Source: an uncultured Clostridia bacterium
GTDB taxonomy: Bacteria > Bacillota > Clostridia > UBA1381
Direction: 5' to 3'
DNA length: 64,000 nucleotides
Assembly (NCBI GenBank): GCA_934454145.1
Contig: CAKSFT010000005.1
Coordinates: forward strand, 62,001 to 126,000
The notes below the pieces were generated by a model that saw nothing but the letters and a program-made list of their open reading frames with translations, searched no databases and had not been told where the DNA came from. Position 1 is the stretch's first letter, and each line of letters opens with the position of its first letter. The position numbers and the translations under genes were made by a program. Below, piece after piece: positions 6,756 through 14,938 of this stretch.

Positions 6756-9002
6756 TTACATTTCTTCAAGCAGTGTATCTTTTTTCAGCGTGTTTTTCAG
6801 TTTTTCTTCAAGTCCTGTATAGCGTACACTTTCTTTGTCATTCAAAACCATTCGTGCCGCAGCCTCAGCATTCCCCACAAGCACAACAATTTTCTTTGCC
6901 CTTGTCACAGCAGTATACAACAGATTTCTGCACATCAGCATGGGTGAAAACCGGCACATCGGTATGATGACAACCGGGAACTCGCTCCCCTGGCTTTTGT
7001 GAACCGTGACCGCATACGCCAGTTCCAGCTCATCAAGGCAGCTAAAATCAATCTGCACCAGCTTGTCCTCGTCAAAAACAACGCTCATGCATTTGTCTGC
7101 CGTTGAAATCCCGGCGATTTTTCCCATGTCGCCGTTGAAAATGCCGTTTCCTTCCTCGCCGTTTTCCCGTATCCATGTTATGTCATAGTTGTTTTTTGTC
7201 TGCATAACCTTGTCCCCGACACGGAACACCGTTTTTCCATAGCTTATCTCCTGTTTCATGATATCCGGCGGATTTATTTCCTTTTGGATAAGATTATTAA
7301 TAGAAACAACTCCGGCAATGCCTTTTTTTGAAGGCGACAAAATCTGTATATCGGTCAGCGGATTCAATCCATAGCTCTTTGGCAGTCTGAAACGGTACAA
7401 ATCTGCAATCGTCTGGATTGTCAGCTCTGAAGAGCCGCGCGACAGAAAGAAAAAATCGCTGTCGGTACGGCTCAAATCCGGCAGTTCACCGTGGTTGATT
7501 CTGTGCGCATTCACCACAATCAGACTTTCCTGTGCCTGCCGGAAAATCCTTGCAAGCCGTATAACCGGCACCGAGCCCGACGAAATGATGTCACGCAAAA
7601 CATTCCCCGGCCCGACAGATGGCAGCTGGTCCGCATCACCGGACATAATCACGCGTGCGCCGCGCTTTACCGCCTTCAAAAACGCATCCATAAGCGAAAT
7701 GTCAATCATGCTCATTTCGTCAACAATAATCACATCCGCGGCAAGCGGATTTTCTTCATTATGTATAAACACATGCCCGTTTTCGCCGTCGGTGCGCTGC
7801 ACGCCCAAAAGCCTGTGAATCGTCATCGCCTCCATGCCGCACACCTCGCTCATGCGTTTTGCCGCCCTCCCCGTCGGCGCCGTAAGCGCAATGTTGAGGC
7901 GCATGCTCTGCAAAAGCCGTATAATCATATTGATTGTTGTCGTTTTCCCCGTGCCCGGGCCTCCGGTCAAAACCATACAGCCGGAATGTGCCGCCGTCTG
8001 CACCGCCAGGAATTGCTCCGGCGCAAGGGTGATGCCGTCGCTTTCCGTCAGCTCCGATATTTTCTCATCCAGCGCCTTGTCGTCCATACTGCACTGCGGG
8101 CCGTTTGACGCCAAGGACGCAAGGCGAAGCGTCACATAGTTCTCCGCATTTGCCAATCCCGAAAGGTAACAGACGCGTTTTCCGTCTATTGTGTCAAAAT
8201 ATATACTCTTGTCAAGCACAAGGGAGTTCAGTCCGTTTTCCGCCTCGTCCGCGCTTATCGAAAGATGATATGCTCCGTGTTCTTTCAGCATATCCTCCGG
8301 CAGATATGTATGTCCCGACGCATACGCCGCCTGAGAAAGGAAATATCTCAGCCCCGAACGTACCCTTTCGGGATTGTTTTTTGGTATATTCATCAGATAT
8401 GCAATGTTGTCCGCAGTCTTAAAGCTTATCCCGTCAACCATGTCCGAAAGGATATACGGATTCTTTTTGATAAGTTCCACAGCATTCGTCCCCAAAACCT
8501 GATGCACCTTTATCGCCTTGTTTGCCGACACCTTGTATTGCTGCAAAAACATCACAATCCCCTGCACCGATTGCAGATTTGCAAAATCTTCCCCAATCTT
8601 TTCCGCTTTCTTCCTCGAAATTCCCTTTATTTCGCTCAGCCTTACAGGGTCGGTAAGCATAATATTCAAAACCTCGCCGCCAAAATGCTCAACAAGTTTT
8701 ATGGCTGTCGCCTCGCGTATGCCCGGCACAATGCCCGACGAAAGATATCTCACCACCGCGTCGTCCTCTGTCGGCAAAACACTTTCATAAAATTCCGCCT
8801 TGAATTGCTCACCGTATTCAGGATGAGTCACCCACATCCCGGTTATCACAACCCGTTCGCCTTCGCTCAGATACGGCATATACCCGGTGGCGGTAAACAT
8901 GCCTTCTTCACGGCTGTCAATCTCGCATACTGTATATCCGTTCTCAGGATTTGTGTAGACAATTTCCACCACATTTCCCTCAACACGCTCAAATCCGTCC
9001 AA
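6756..9002 (-). CDS. recD2: RecD2-type ATP-dependent DNA helicase
   Basis: 748 residues, the usual size for the stand-alone RecD2/YrrC branch of superfamily 1 helicases, which unwinds 5'-3' in repair without RecBC. An N-terminal OB-like part (VEGNVVEIVYTNPENGYTVC) is followed by helix-hairpin-helix repeats (SGIVPGIREATA, IKGISRKKAEKIG), the Walker A GGPGTGKTT at 347-355, IIVDEMSMID as motif II and the C-terminal YAVTVHKSQGSEF motif. The start is TTG immediately after the decarboxylase TAG; an AAGGGGG about 9 nt upstream supports it, and no ATG lies nearby in frame. It is co-transcribed with the decarboxylase. Confidence 0.94.
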   Translation of the reverse strand: MDGFERVEGNVVEIVYTNPENGYTVCEIDSREEGMFTATGYMPYLSEGERVVITGMWVTHPEYGEQFKAEFYESVLPTEDDAVVRYLSSGIVPGIREATAIKLVEHFGGEVLNIMLTDPVRLSEIKGISRKKAEKIGEDFANLQSVQGIVMFLQQYKVSANKAIKVHQVLGTNAVELIKKNPYILSDMVDGISFKTADNIAYLMNIPKNNPERVRSGLRYFLSQAAYASGHTYLPEDMLKEHGAYHLSISADEAENGLNSLVLDKSIYFDTIDGKRVCYLSGLANAENYVTLRLASLASNGPQCSMDDKALDEKISELTESDGITLAPEQFLAVQTAAHSGCMVLTGGPGTGKTTTINMIIRLLQSMRLNIALTAPTGRAAKRMSEVCGMEAMTIHRLLGVQRTDGENGHVFIHNEENPLAADVIIVDEMSMIDISLMDAFLKAVKRGARVIMSGDADQLPSVGPGNVLRDIISSGSVPVIRLARIFRQAQESLIVVNAHRINHGELPDLSRTDSDFFFLSRGSSELTIQTIADLYRFRLPKSYGLNPLTDIQILSPSKKGIAGVVSINNLIQKEINPPDIMKQEISYGKTVFRVGDKVMQTKNNYDITWIRENGEEGNGIFNGDMGKIAGISTADKCMSVVFDEDKLVQIDFSCLDELELAYAVTVHKSQGSEFPVVIIPMCRFSPMLMCRNLLYTAVTRAKKIVVLVGNAEAAARMVLNDKESVRYTGLEEKLKNTLKKDTLLEEM

Positions 9003-10376
9003 CTAAAATTCCCCCTTAAGCACCTTTGCCATGCCATCTTTCATACCAACGATTTCTCCGCCGCAGTTTTCCAGATATTTCACACATTCCTGTGTGATTC
9101 TGCTCCCCGGCACGCACAGCGGCACCCCGGGGGGATATACGGTTACGACAGCCGCGGATATTTTCCCTTCCGCACATCTAAAGGGGATATATTCACTTGC
9201 TGAATAAAATGCCTCCGAAGGCATAATCTCTGTTTTCTCAAGCGGCGGAACAATATACCTTTTTGCCCCGGCGGAAGATTTTTTTAAATCCTTACACAAC
9301 TTTTCAAGCGCCGCCCCCAGGGCCTCAAAATCGTGCACACTGTTTGACGGCGTCGCTATCAGCACAATATTTTCAGTGTCGGACATCTCAATATCAATGC
9401 CGCACTCTTCGCGCAAAAAATCTCCTGCCCCGTGTCCCGTGATGTCATACCGTGAAAAATTAAACACCGGCCGTGTTTCATCAATGTCAAAAAAACCATC
9501 GGAACGGTCAGGGATTAAGAGTTCTGTGTTTTTCCTCAGCCTGTTTTTCAATTCCACACAAGCCCTGTATGTATTCTCCCAGCCGGACGGGTCTTTTGCC
9601 ACGCTTTCCGCCGCCGATTCGGCAGATGCCGCTATTATATAAGAAGGACTTGAAGTCTGAAAAAAACAGGAAACCGCCCGGGCGCGCTCTTGCAGGGCGT
9701 CCCCTCCGTTTATGTGCAAAAAAGCCGACTGATTCAGTCCGTCAAGGGTTTTATGCGCGCTCTGCACCGCCATATCGCAATATCTAACCGCACTTTGCGG
9801 GAGAAAATCCCCGGCAAAAAAATGTGCGCCGTGCGCTTCGTCAACCAGAAGCGGAATATCCTTTGCCATGCTCCTGATTGACTTTATGTCGGAAACAATA
9901 CCATAATAATTCGGTGAAGTCACCAAAATTGCCGAAACATCATTTTCCTCCAGCTTTTTCTTGATGTCCCCCAAATCCGCATCGCCGTATATTGAATATT
10001 TTTCATATAATATATGTTCAAAAAAAATCGGCTCCAGACCCAGCGCCACACAAGCATTGATTACCGATATATGGGATATCCTGCTCACAAGCACCTTTTC
10101 ACCGCGTCTGCATGCAGCGGCAAGCATAGCAAAAATTCCGCCGGTGGAACCGTTTACCATGATAAGACTCCTATCGCACGAAAAGATTTGTGCAATCCGA
10201 TTTTCCGCCTTTTCCACCGCACCGGACGGGTGGTGCAGGCTGTCTGTGTCGGGGAGTTCCGTGACATCATATGTTCCCCACGGGTTTATCCCCCTCTGCT
10301 TATGTCCAGGCATGGAAAAAGAAATCCTCCCAAGTGCCGAATATTTTAAAAGCATGTCAGCGATTTTACCTTTCAT
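9003..10376 (-). CDS. PLP-dependent Orn/Lys/Arg decarboxylase family protein (YaaO-like)
   Basis: 457 residues of fold-type I PLP enzyme. Visible are SMPGHKQRG near the N-terminus, the DTDSLHHPSGAVEKAE segment, GSTGGIFAM (cofactor phosphate), LLVDEAHGAHF (Asp and the ring-stacking His) and SAHKTLDGLNQSA with the Schiff-base Lys. This matches the short Firmicutes branch of Orn/Lys/Arg decarboxylases lacking the N-terminal wing of the large E. coli enzymes. The amino acid decarboxylated cannot be told from sequence; arginine or lysine, for polyamine synthesis, are the usual candidates. It abuts recD2 without a gap. Confidence 0.9.
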   Translation of the reverse strand: MKGKIADMLLKYSALGRISFSMPGHKQRGINPWGTYDVTELPDTDSLHHPSGAVEKAENRIAQIFSCDRSLIMVNGSTGGIFAMLAAACRRGEKVLVSRISHISVINACVALGLEPIFFEHILYEKYSIYGDADLGDIKKKLEENDVSAILVTSPNYYGIVSDIKSIRSMAKDIPLLVDEAHGAHFFAGDFLPQSAVRYCDMAVQSAHKTLDGLNQSAFLHINGGDALQERARAVSCFFQTSSPSYIIAASAESAAESVAKDPSGWENTYRACVELKNRLRKNTELLIPDRSDGFFDIDETRPVFNFSRYDITGHGAGDFLREECGIDIEMSDTENIVLIATPSNSVHDFEALGAALEKLCKDLKKSSAGAKRYIVPPLEKTEIMPSEAFYSASEYIPFRCAEGKISAAVVTVYPPGVPLCVPGSRITQECVKYLENCGGEIVGMKDGMAKVLKGEF

Positions 10377-10414
10377 AACCGTTTTCCTTTCCGTGCATTT
10401 TCATTCTGTATGAT

Positions 10415-10443
10415 ATTTTACCATAAAAAGAAGCATATGTAAA
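10415..10443 (-). promoter_or_regulatory. Promoter of the decarboxylase-recD2 operon
   Basis: Minus-strand -35 TTTACA (10438-10443), 17-bp spacer, -10 TAAAAT (10415-10420), about 40 bp upstream of the decarboxylase ATG. It is divergent from the nitroreductase promoter. Confidence 0.7.
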
Positions 10444-10496
10444 GAACAAACGTTTTTGTGTTCACAATTATTTTACATTTCTGTTTTTTAAAAATG

Positions 10497-10525
10497 TTGC
10501 ATATTTCAGAGAATTATGTTACAAT
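10497..10525 (+). promoter_or_regulatory. Promoter of the nitroreductase gene
   Basis: -35 TTGCAT (10497-10502), 17-bp spacer, -10 TACAAT (10520-10525). The leader is about 140 nt and contains an imperfect GGGTT..ATGC/GCATAACCC hairpin (10538-10572) and then the degenerate repeat at 10595-10641. Confidence 0.65.
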
Positions 10526-10594
10526 AAGTTTATCATAGGGTTTTTATGCTCGTTTTTTTGATGCATAACCCATAATATATCAGTTATCTGTTCG

Positions 10595-10641
10595 GGTAAT
10601 TACCTGTTGGATATTTGCAAAATCTGCATTTTACAATTACC
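10595..10641. repeat. Degenerate short relative of the MITE-like element
   Basis: A 47-bp imperfect palindrome begins GGTAATTACC and ends TTTTACAATTACC, the terminus found at the three 216-bp elements and at 11237-11268. Its centre is different (ATATTTGCAAAATCTGC) and no clear flanking direct repeat remains. It ends about 33 bp before the nitroreductase ATG, inside its leader. Confidence 0.55.
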
Positions 10642-10674
10642 TAAATTACCTAATTAAAAAGGAGATTAAGAAGC

Positions 10675-11232
10675 ATGGAAGTTTCAGAAGCCTTGCTTAA
10701 AAGGCGGACAATACGCAAATTTAGTCAGATTCCGGTGAGTACAAAGCAATTGAAATCACTTGTCAATTATGCACGGCTTGCCCCGTTTGCGGCAAATGTG
10801 CAGGGGCTCAGATATAAAATCATCACAGACCGCGAACTCGGCGACAAGATATTCAACAACATCAAATGGGCGGGCTATCTCCCAAAGGGCACCCCCGCCA
10901 CCGATGAACGCCCCCCGGCGTATATCGCCGTAATCGGCGACACATCTGTCAAAGACAGCTTTGAAACAGACGCCGGCGCGGCTGTCATGTCAATCATTCT
11001 CGGCGCACTGGACTACGGCTTGGGGGCATGCTGGCTTGGGGCGATACGGCGCAAAAACATTTCGGAATTTTTGGGGCTTGAGCCAAAGCACTCACTTTTG
11101 TACATGATTGCCCTGGGATATCCGGCACAGGAAAGCAAGGAATGTCCCTACAAAAACAACCCCAAATATTTTTATGACGAAAACGGTGTCCTGAATGTGC
11201 CAAAGCTTTCTCTTGATGACATAATCATATAA
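10675..11232 (+). CDS. Nitroreductase family protein (FMN-dependent)
   Basis: 185 residues with the nitroreductase N-terminus LLKRRTIRKFSQIPV (the arginines bind FMN phosphate), a central ARLAPFAANVQ, and GALDYGLGACWLGAI followed by ALGYPAQESKECPYKNNP. Members of the family are homodimeric NAD(P)H:flavin or quinone oxidoreductases; the physiological acceptor cannot be inferred. The ATG follows AAGGAGATTAAGAAGC. The last codons (ATA ATC ATA TAA) are duplicated downstream at 11270-11282 as one arm of the direct repeat around the short palindrome, so that insertion took place exactly at the end of this gene. Confidence 0.9.
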   Translation: MEVSEALLKRRTIRKFSQIPVSTKQLKSLVNYARLAPFAANVQGLRYKIITDRELGDKIFNNIKWAGYLPKGTPATDERPPAYIAVIGDTSVKDSFETDAGAAVMSIILGALDYGLGACWLGAIRRKNISEFLGLEPKHSLLYMIALGYPAQESKECPYKNNPKYFYDENGVLNVPKLSLDDIII

Positions 11233-11236
11233 ACCG

Positions 11237-11268
11237 GGTAATTGTAAAACCGATGTTTTACAATTACC
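11237..11268. repeat. Short palindromic element (two fused termini) with direct-repeat flanks
   Basis: A perfect palindrome of two 14-bp arms, GGTAATTGTAAAAC and its complement, around a CGAT centre. The arms equal the termini of the 216-bp elements. ATAATCATATAAA occurs on both sides (11221-11233 and 11270-11282), a 12-13 bp direct repeat that looks like a target-site duplication. It could also act as a hairpin between the nitroreductase and the response regulator, though no T-run follows. Confidence 0.8.
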
Positions 11269-11301
11269 TATAATCATATAAAAGGAAAGAAGGTTTTTTC
11301 A

Positions 11302-11985
11302 ATGCCAAACAAGATTTTAATAGCAGACGACGACAAAAGCATAGTTGAGCTGATGCGCCTTTATCTGGAAAAAGAAGGCTATACATGCATAACCGCCGAA
11401 AACGGGAAAATTGCCTTGAAAAAATTTGAAACAGACACTCCCGACCTTATCATACTGGATATCATGATGCCCGAGGTCGACGGCTGGCAGGTATGCCGCG
11501 AAATAAGAAAAAGCTCCAATGTCCCGATTATCATGCTTACCGCCAAGGGCGAAACCTTTGACAAGGTGCTGGGGCTTGAGCTGGGCGCGGACGACTATAT
11601 GGTAAAGCCCTTTGAAACAAAGGAACTTATCGCCAGAATCAAGGCAGTGCTTCGCCGTGCGGAAACGAAACCCAAAAACACAACAGAGGAAGTTTCTTAT
11701 CCCGGGCTTTCCGTAAACCTGACAAACTATGAATTGAAGATAAACGGCAAAATAATGGAGGTTCCGCCAAAAGAACTGGAACTTTTATACTTCCTTGCCT
11801 CAAATCCCAACAGAGTCTTTACAAGAGAACAGCTTCTCGAAGAAGTTTGGGGGTTTGACTACTTCGGTGATTCGCGTACGGTTGACGTACATATAAAGCG
11901 CCTGCGCGAAAAGCTTGAAAACATCAACGAAAACTGGCAGCTTAAAACCGTGTGGGGCGTAGGTTATAAATTTGAGGTGAGATAA
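11302..11985 (+). CDS. OmpR/PhoB-family DNA-binding response regulator
   Basis: 227 residues. The receiver domain (1-~120) has the acidic pair Asp10/Asp11, the phospho-acceptor Asp53 in LIILDIMMPE and the MLTAKG Thr/Lys switch; the winged-helix domain (~130-225) ends RTVDVHIKRLREKLE...TVWGVGYKFEV, typical of the family. Its partner kinase starts 2 bp after its stop. The stimulus is unknown; a PhoPR-like role for the pst operon is possible but nothing here proves it. The ATG lies behind AAAGGAAAGAAGG. Confidence 0.95.
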   Translation: MPNKILIADDDKSIVELMRLYLEKEGYTCITAENGKIALKKFETDTPDLIILDIMMPEVDGWQVCREIRKSSNVPIIMLTAKGETFDKVLGLELGADDYMVKPFETKELIARIKAVLRRAETKPKNTTEEVSYPGLSVNLTNYELKINGKIMEVPPKELELLYFLASNPNRVFTREQLLEEVWGFDYFGDSRTVDVHIKRLREKLENINENWQLKTVWGVGYKFEVR

Positions 11986-11986
11986 A

Positions 11987-13396
11987 ATGTTTAAATCCGT
12001 CTTTCAGCGGATGATGTGGACAAGCTGTGCCATAATCCTTGTGGTCATTGTCCTTATCACCGGTGCGATGTCGCTGCTTTTAAACAAATATGTAAAAGGC
12101 TCAAAATACGACGCCGCGATAAATGCGTCAAAAACCATCGAAGGGCTGACCGTGACACTGGCGCTTGAAAACTACGATTCACGTTCGGTATACTTTTACA
12201 ACAATTCCCTCGTCACCATATCGCACATACTTGACTCTGACATAACGGTGATAAACGATACCGGCGAGGTTTTTGCCTCCACAAATCAGACAAAAAAAGT
12301 TTCACCAGACTACATCACCCCCGTGCTTTCCGGCAAAACCATATCGGAGAGCGGCGCATTCGGCGGTGTATTTTCGGAAAGGGTGTATATAATCGGTGTA
12401 CCGCTGAAATACAACAACAGGGTTGTCGGCGGTGTGTTTTTCAACACCGAACTGCCGAAAATGAAAGACAATGTTTACAGCCTCCTGCTTATGGTGCTTA
12501 TCGCATGCATAATTGCCTTGGCAATCGCATGTGTCCTGATATTTATCCATGCAAAAAGAACCGCCATGCCGCTTCGCGAGCTGAACAAAGCGGTGCTTGA
12601 GATTGCCTCCGGCAATTTCAGCAAGCGCCTGCCGCCCGGCAAGGACGAAATCGGTCAGCTTTCCTCAAGCTTCAATTATATGGCGTCGTCTTTGGAACGG
12701 ATAGAAAATTCGCGCTCCGAATTTATTTCGGACGTTTCGCACGAACTGCGCACGCCGATGACTTCAATCTCCGGTTTTGTCAGCGGTATTCTCGACGGGA
12801 CAATTCCGCCCGAAAAAGAAAAAGAATACTTGAAAATCGTGTACGATGAGTCAAAACGGCTTGCAAAGCTCACCAACGACATGCTTGAAATGAGCAAAAT
12901 GAATTCCTCAGAATACAAACTTGATGTCGTAAAGTTTGACATAGCCGAGCTTATACGCCTTTGCATAATTCAGCTTGAGCAAAAAATCAGTGATAAGCAT
13001 CTTGAACTTGATGTCACTCTCCCGGACGAAAAACTTATGGTTCTCGCCGACAAAGAAGCAATACAGCGCGTCATAATAAACATTCTTGACAATGCGGTAA
13101 AATTCAGCTTTGAAGACACCACAATCACAATTTCCGCAAAAAAACAGGGTAAAAAGGCATATGTTTCAATAGGCAACCTCGGCATCGGCATTGAAGAAAA
13201 GGAGCTCGGCAGTATTTTTGACAGATTCTACAAAACAGACAAGTCACGCACCCGCGACAAATCCGGCGCCGGGCTGGGGCTTTCCATGGTGAAAAACATT
13301 ATCAATCTGCACAAACAGGAAATATGGGCAGAGAGCATTGACACAGGCAAAAACTCAAAATTTACCAAATTTACCTTTACACTCGAACTATCATAA
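11987..13396 (+). CDS. Membrane sensor histidine kinase
   Basis: 469 residues. A transmembrane helix at ~11-33, an extracellular sensor domain of about 130 residues, a second helix at ~164-187, a HAMP segment (RTAMPLRELNKAVLEIASGNF), the phospho-acceptor His252 in SDVSHELRTPMTS, and an ATPase domain with NILDNAVKFS, GIGIEEKELGSIFDRFY and the SGAGLGLSMVKNI glycine box. This is a standard class I kinase paired with the regulator just upstream. The extracytoplasmic part has no motif I can assign to a ligand. Confidence 0.95.
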   Translation: MFKSVFQRMMWTSCAIILVVIVLITGAMSLLLNKYVKGSKYDAAINASKTIEGLTVTLALENYDSRSVYFYNNSLVTISHILDSDITVINDTGEVFASTNQTKKVSPDYITPVLSGKTISESGAFGGVFSERVYIIGVPLKYNNRVVGGVFFNTELPKMKDNVYSLLLMVLIACIIALAIACVLIFIHAKRTAMPLRELNKAVLEIASGNFSKRLPPGKDEIGQLSSSFNYMASSLERIENSRSEFISDVSHELRTPMTSISGFVSGILDGTIPPEKEKEYLKIVYDESKRLAKLTNDMLEMSKMNSSEYKLDVVKFDIAELIRLCIIQLEQKISDKHLELDVTLPDEKLMVLADKEAIQRVIINILDNAVKFSFEDTTITISAKKQGKKAYVSIGNLGIGIEEKELGSIFDRFYKTDKSRTRDKSGAGLGLSMVKNIINLHKQEIWAESIDTGKNSKFTKFTFTLELS

Positions 13397-13405
13397 TTAT
13401 TTCTA

Positions 13406-13434
13406 TTGATTTTTCGGCGCCGCAGGGGTATAAT
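13406..13434 (+). promoter_or_regulatory. Promoter of galT
   Basis: -35 TTGATT (13406-13411), 17-bp GC-rich spacer, -10 TATAAT (13429-13434), 34 bp upstream of the galT ATG. Confidence 0.7.
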
Positions 13435-13467
13435 ATGGGATATAAACTCGAAAGGATTTGATTTAAA

Positions 13468-14436
13468 ATGGCAGAATTACGTTGGAACCCACTCATAAAA
13501 GACTGGGTTATGATTGCATCAAACAGACAAAACAGACCGCAGATGCCGAAAGATTGGTGTCCGTTCTGTCCCGGTTCGGGAAAAGTCCCGGACAAATTTA
13601 CGGTATATAAATATGACAACGACTTCCCGGCGCTTTCCCAAAATCCGCCGGTTCCCGACGATGTCGCGACGGAACTGTACAAAACAAAACCGTCTTATGG
13701 CAAATGTGAAGTAATATTGTATTCACCCGAGCACACAATCACCCTCCCCGAGCTCCCCGTTGACCACATAAGAGAACTTGTCGGGCTGTGGGAAGAAAGA
13801 TTTGTGGAGATAAGCAAGGACGAAAAAATCAAATATGTCTTTATATTTGAAAACCGCGGCGCGGCTGTCGGCGTAACAATGCCCCATCCGCACGGGCAAA
13901 TCTACGGTTATTCCGTAATCCCCAAAAAAATTGAACTGGAAATTGATTCATTCAAGGAACACAGGGAAAAGACAGGCAGATGCCTCATGTGTGACATGCT
14001 CCGCGACGAAACCGCGGACGGCAGACGCGTGATAATCGAAAATGACGACTTTGTTGCCTTCCTCCCCTTCTTCTCGGCATATCCTTACGGTATGTACATA
14101 GCGGCAAAGCGCCACATACAGAACCTCACCGAGATGACGGAACAAGAAAAACTTAACCTTGCAAAAATCCTGAAGGAAACAGCCGGTACGCTGGACAGCC
14201 TGTTTGACTATACCTTCCCGTACATGATGTGTATGTACCAAAACCCTGTCAACAGCGGCAACACCGACTTCCACCACTTCCACATTGCCTTTTATCCGCC
14301 GATGCGTTCTGCCGACAAGATAAAATACAATGCTTCTTCCGAAACGGGCGCCTGGGCGCACTGCAATCCGACCGCACCCGAAGAAAAGGCAGAAGAGCTC
14401 AGAAAAGCATACGAAAAATTCAAGAAAAAAATGTAA
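13468..14436 (+). CDS. galT: Galactose-1-phosphate uridylyltransferase (HIT family)
   Basis: 322 residues, the length of the bacterial GalT1 type. It transfers UMP between UDP-glucose and galactose-1-phosphate in the Leloir pathway. Visible are the zinc pair CPFC (Cys31, Cys34), FENRGAAVG, the active-site HPHGQ with His140 and the nucleophile His142, and a later FHHFHIAFYPP. It stands alone, without galK or galE beside it, behind its own promoter and ahead of its own terminator. Together with the GH4 galactosidase at 40707 it points to galactoside use. Confidence 0.95.
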   Translation: MAELRWNPLIKDWVMIASNRQNRPQMPKDWCPFCPGSGKVPDKFTVYKYDNDFPALSQNPPVPDDVATELYKTKPSYGKCEVILYSPEHTITLPELPVDHIRELVGLWEERFVEISKDEKIKYVFIFENRGAAVGVTMPHPHGQIYGYSVIPKKIELEIDSFKEHREKTGRCLMCDMLRDETADGRRVIIENDDFVAFLPFFSAYPYGMYIAAKRHIQNLTEMTEQEKLNLAKILKETAGTLDSLFDYTFPYMMCMYQNPVNSGNTDFHHFHIAFYPPMRSADKIKYNASSETGAWAHCNPTAPEEKAEELRKAYEKFKKKM

Positions 14437-14442
14437 ACACAT

Positions 14443-14490
14443 TCCTGTCGGAAAATCTTTCTTGGTTGATTTTTCGACAGGATTTTTTTT
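14443..14490 (+). terminator. Rho-independent terminator of galT
   Basis: Stem TCCTGTCGGAAAATC / GATTTTTCGACAGGA, one mismatch, 11-nt loop, followed by eight T. Confidence 0.85.
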
Positions 14491-14539
14491 GAAAAATAAT
14501 ATATATTTTTTGAAAAAACATATTTTTTTTCTTTTGCTA

Positions 14540-14568
14540 TTGACTTTTAATTCTAATAGTGTTATTAT
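14540..14568 (+). promoter_or_regulatory. Promoter of the CapA-like gene
   Basis: -35 TTGACT (14540-14545), 17-bp spacer, -10 TATTAT (14563-14568). It predicts an unusually long leader of about 360 nt. Confidence 0.65.
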
Positions 14569-14574
14569 TTCCCT

Positions 14575-14938
14575 GTGTGTTTGCAGGAGTTTTCCATCTG
14601 CAAACTTTCACGTTTATTTTTTACGGAAACGGCCGATATATTCTTATAAATACATATAGCATATCCACACTCTGTGTTTCCCAAAATCCGGGGACGACAG
14701 TGAAATGCAAAAATGTACTATAAGACACCGGAAAACATAATGGCATACGCCCCGATGAATGACAAGCTCTTCATCTTCCGCGGCTGCCAAATCGGATTCA
14801 AGCCGATTGATGTTGAAAACATCGGCATTATCCGCAAAAATAACAGCAACAATTTTATATTATGCCGCCATTATGGCTATTGTGCAGCATGGTATAAACA
14901 TATTATAATTTAGCTAAAAAAAGGATTGGAGTTATATT
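14575..14938 (+). other. Long untranslated leader upstream of the CapA-like gene
   Basis: About 364 bp without a convincing gene. It starts with a perfect hairpin (GTTTGCAG/CTGCAAAC, about 14579-14605). A 66-codon open frame (14713-14913) has no ribosome binding site and no recognisable product. I recognise no known riboswitch class; a decayed gene or an uncharacterised leader RNA are both possible. Confidence 0.35.

Noticed and set aside
14713..14913. 66-codon open frame in the CapA leader
   Set aside because: No ribosome binding site and no recognisable product; kept only as part of the leader description.
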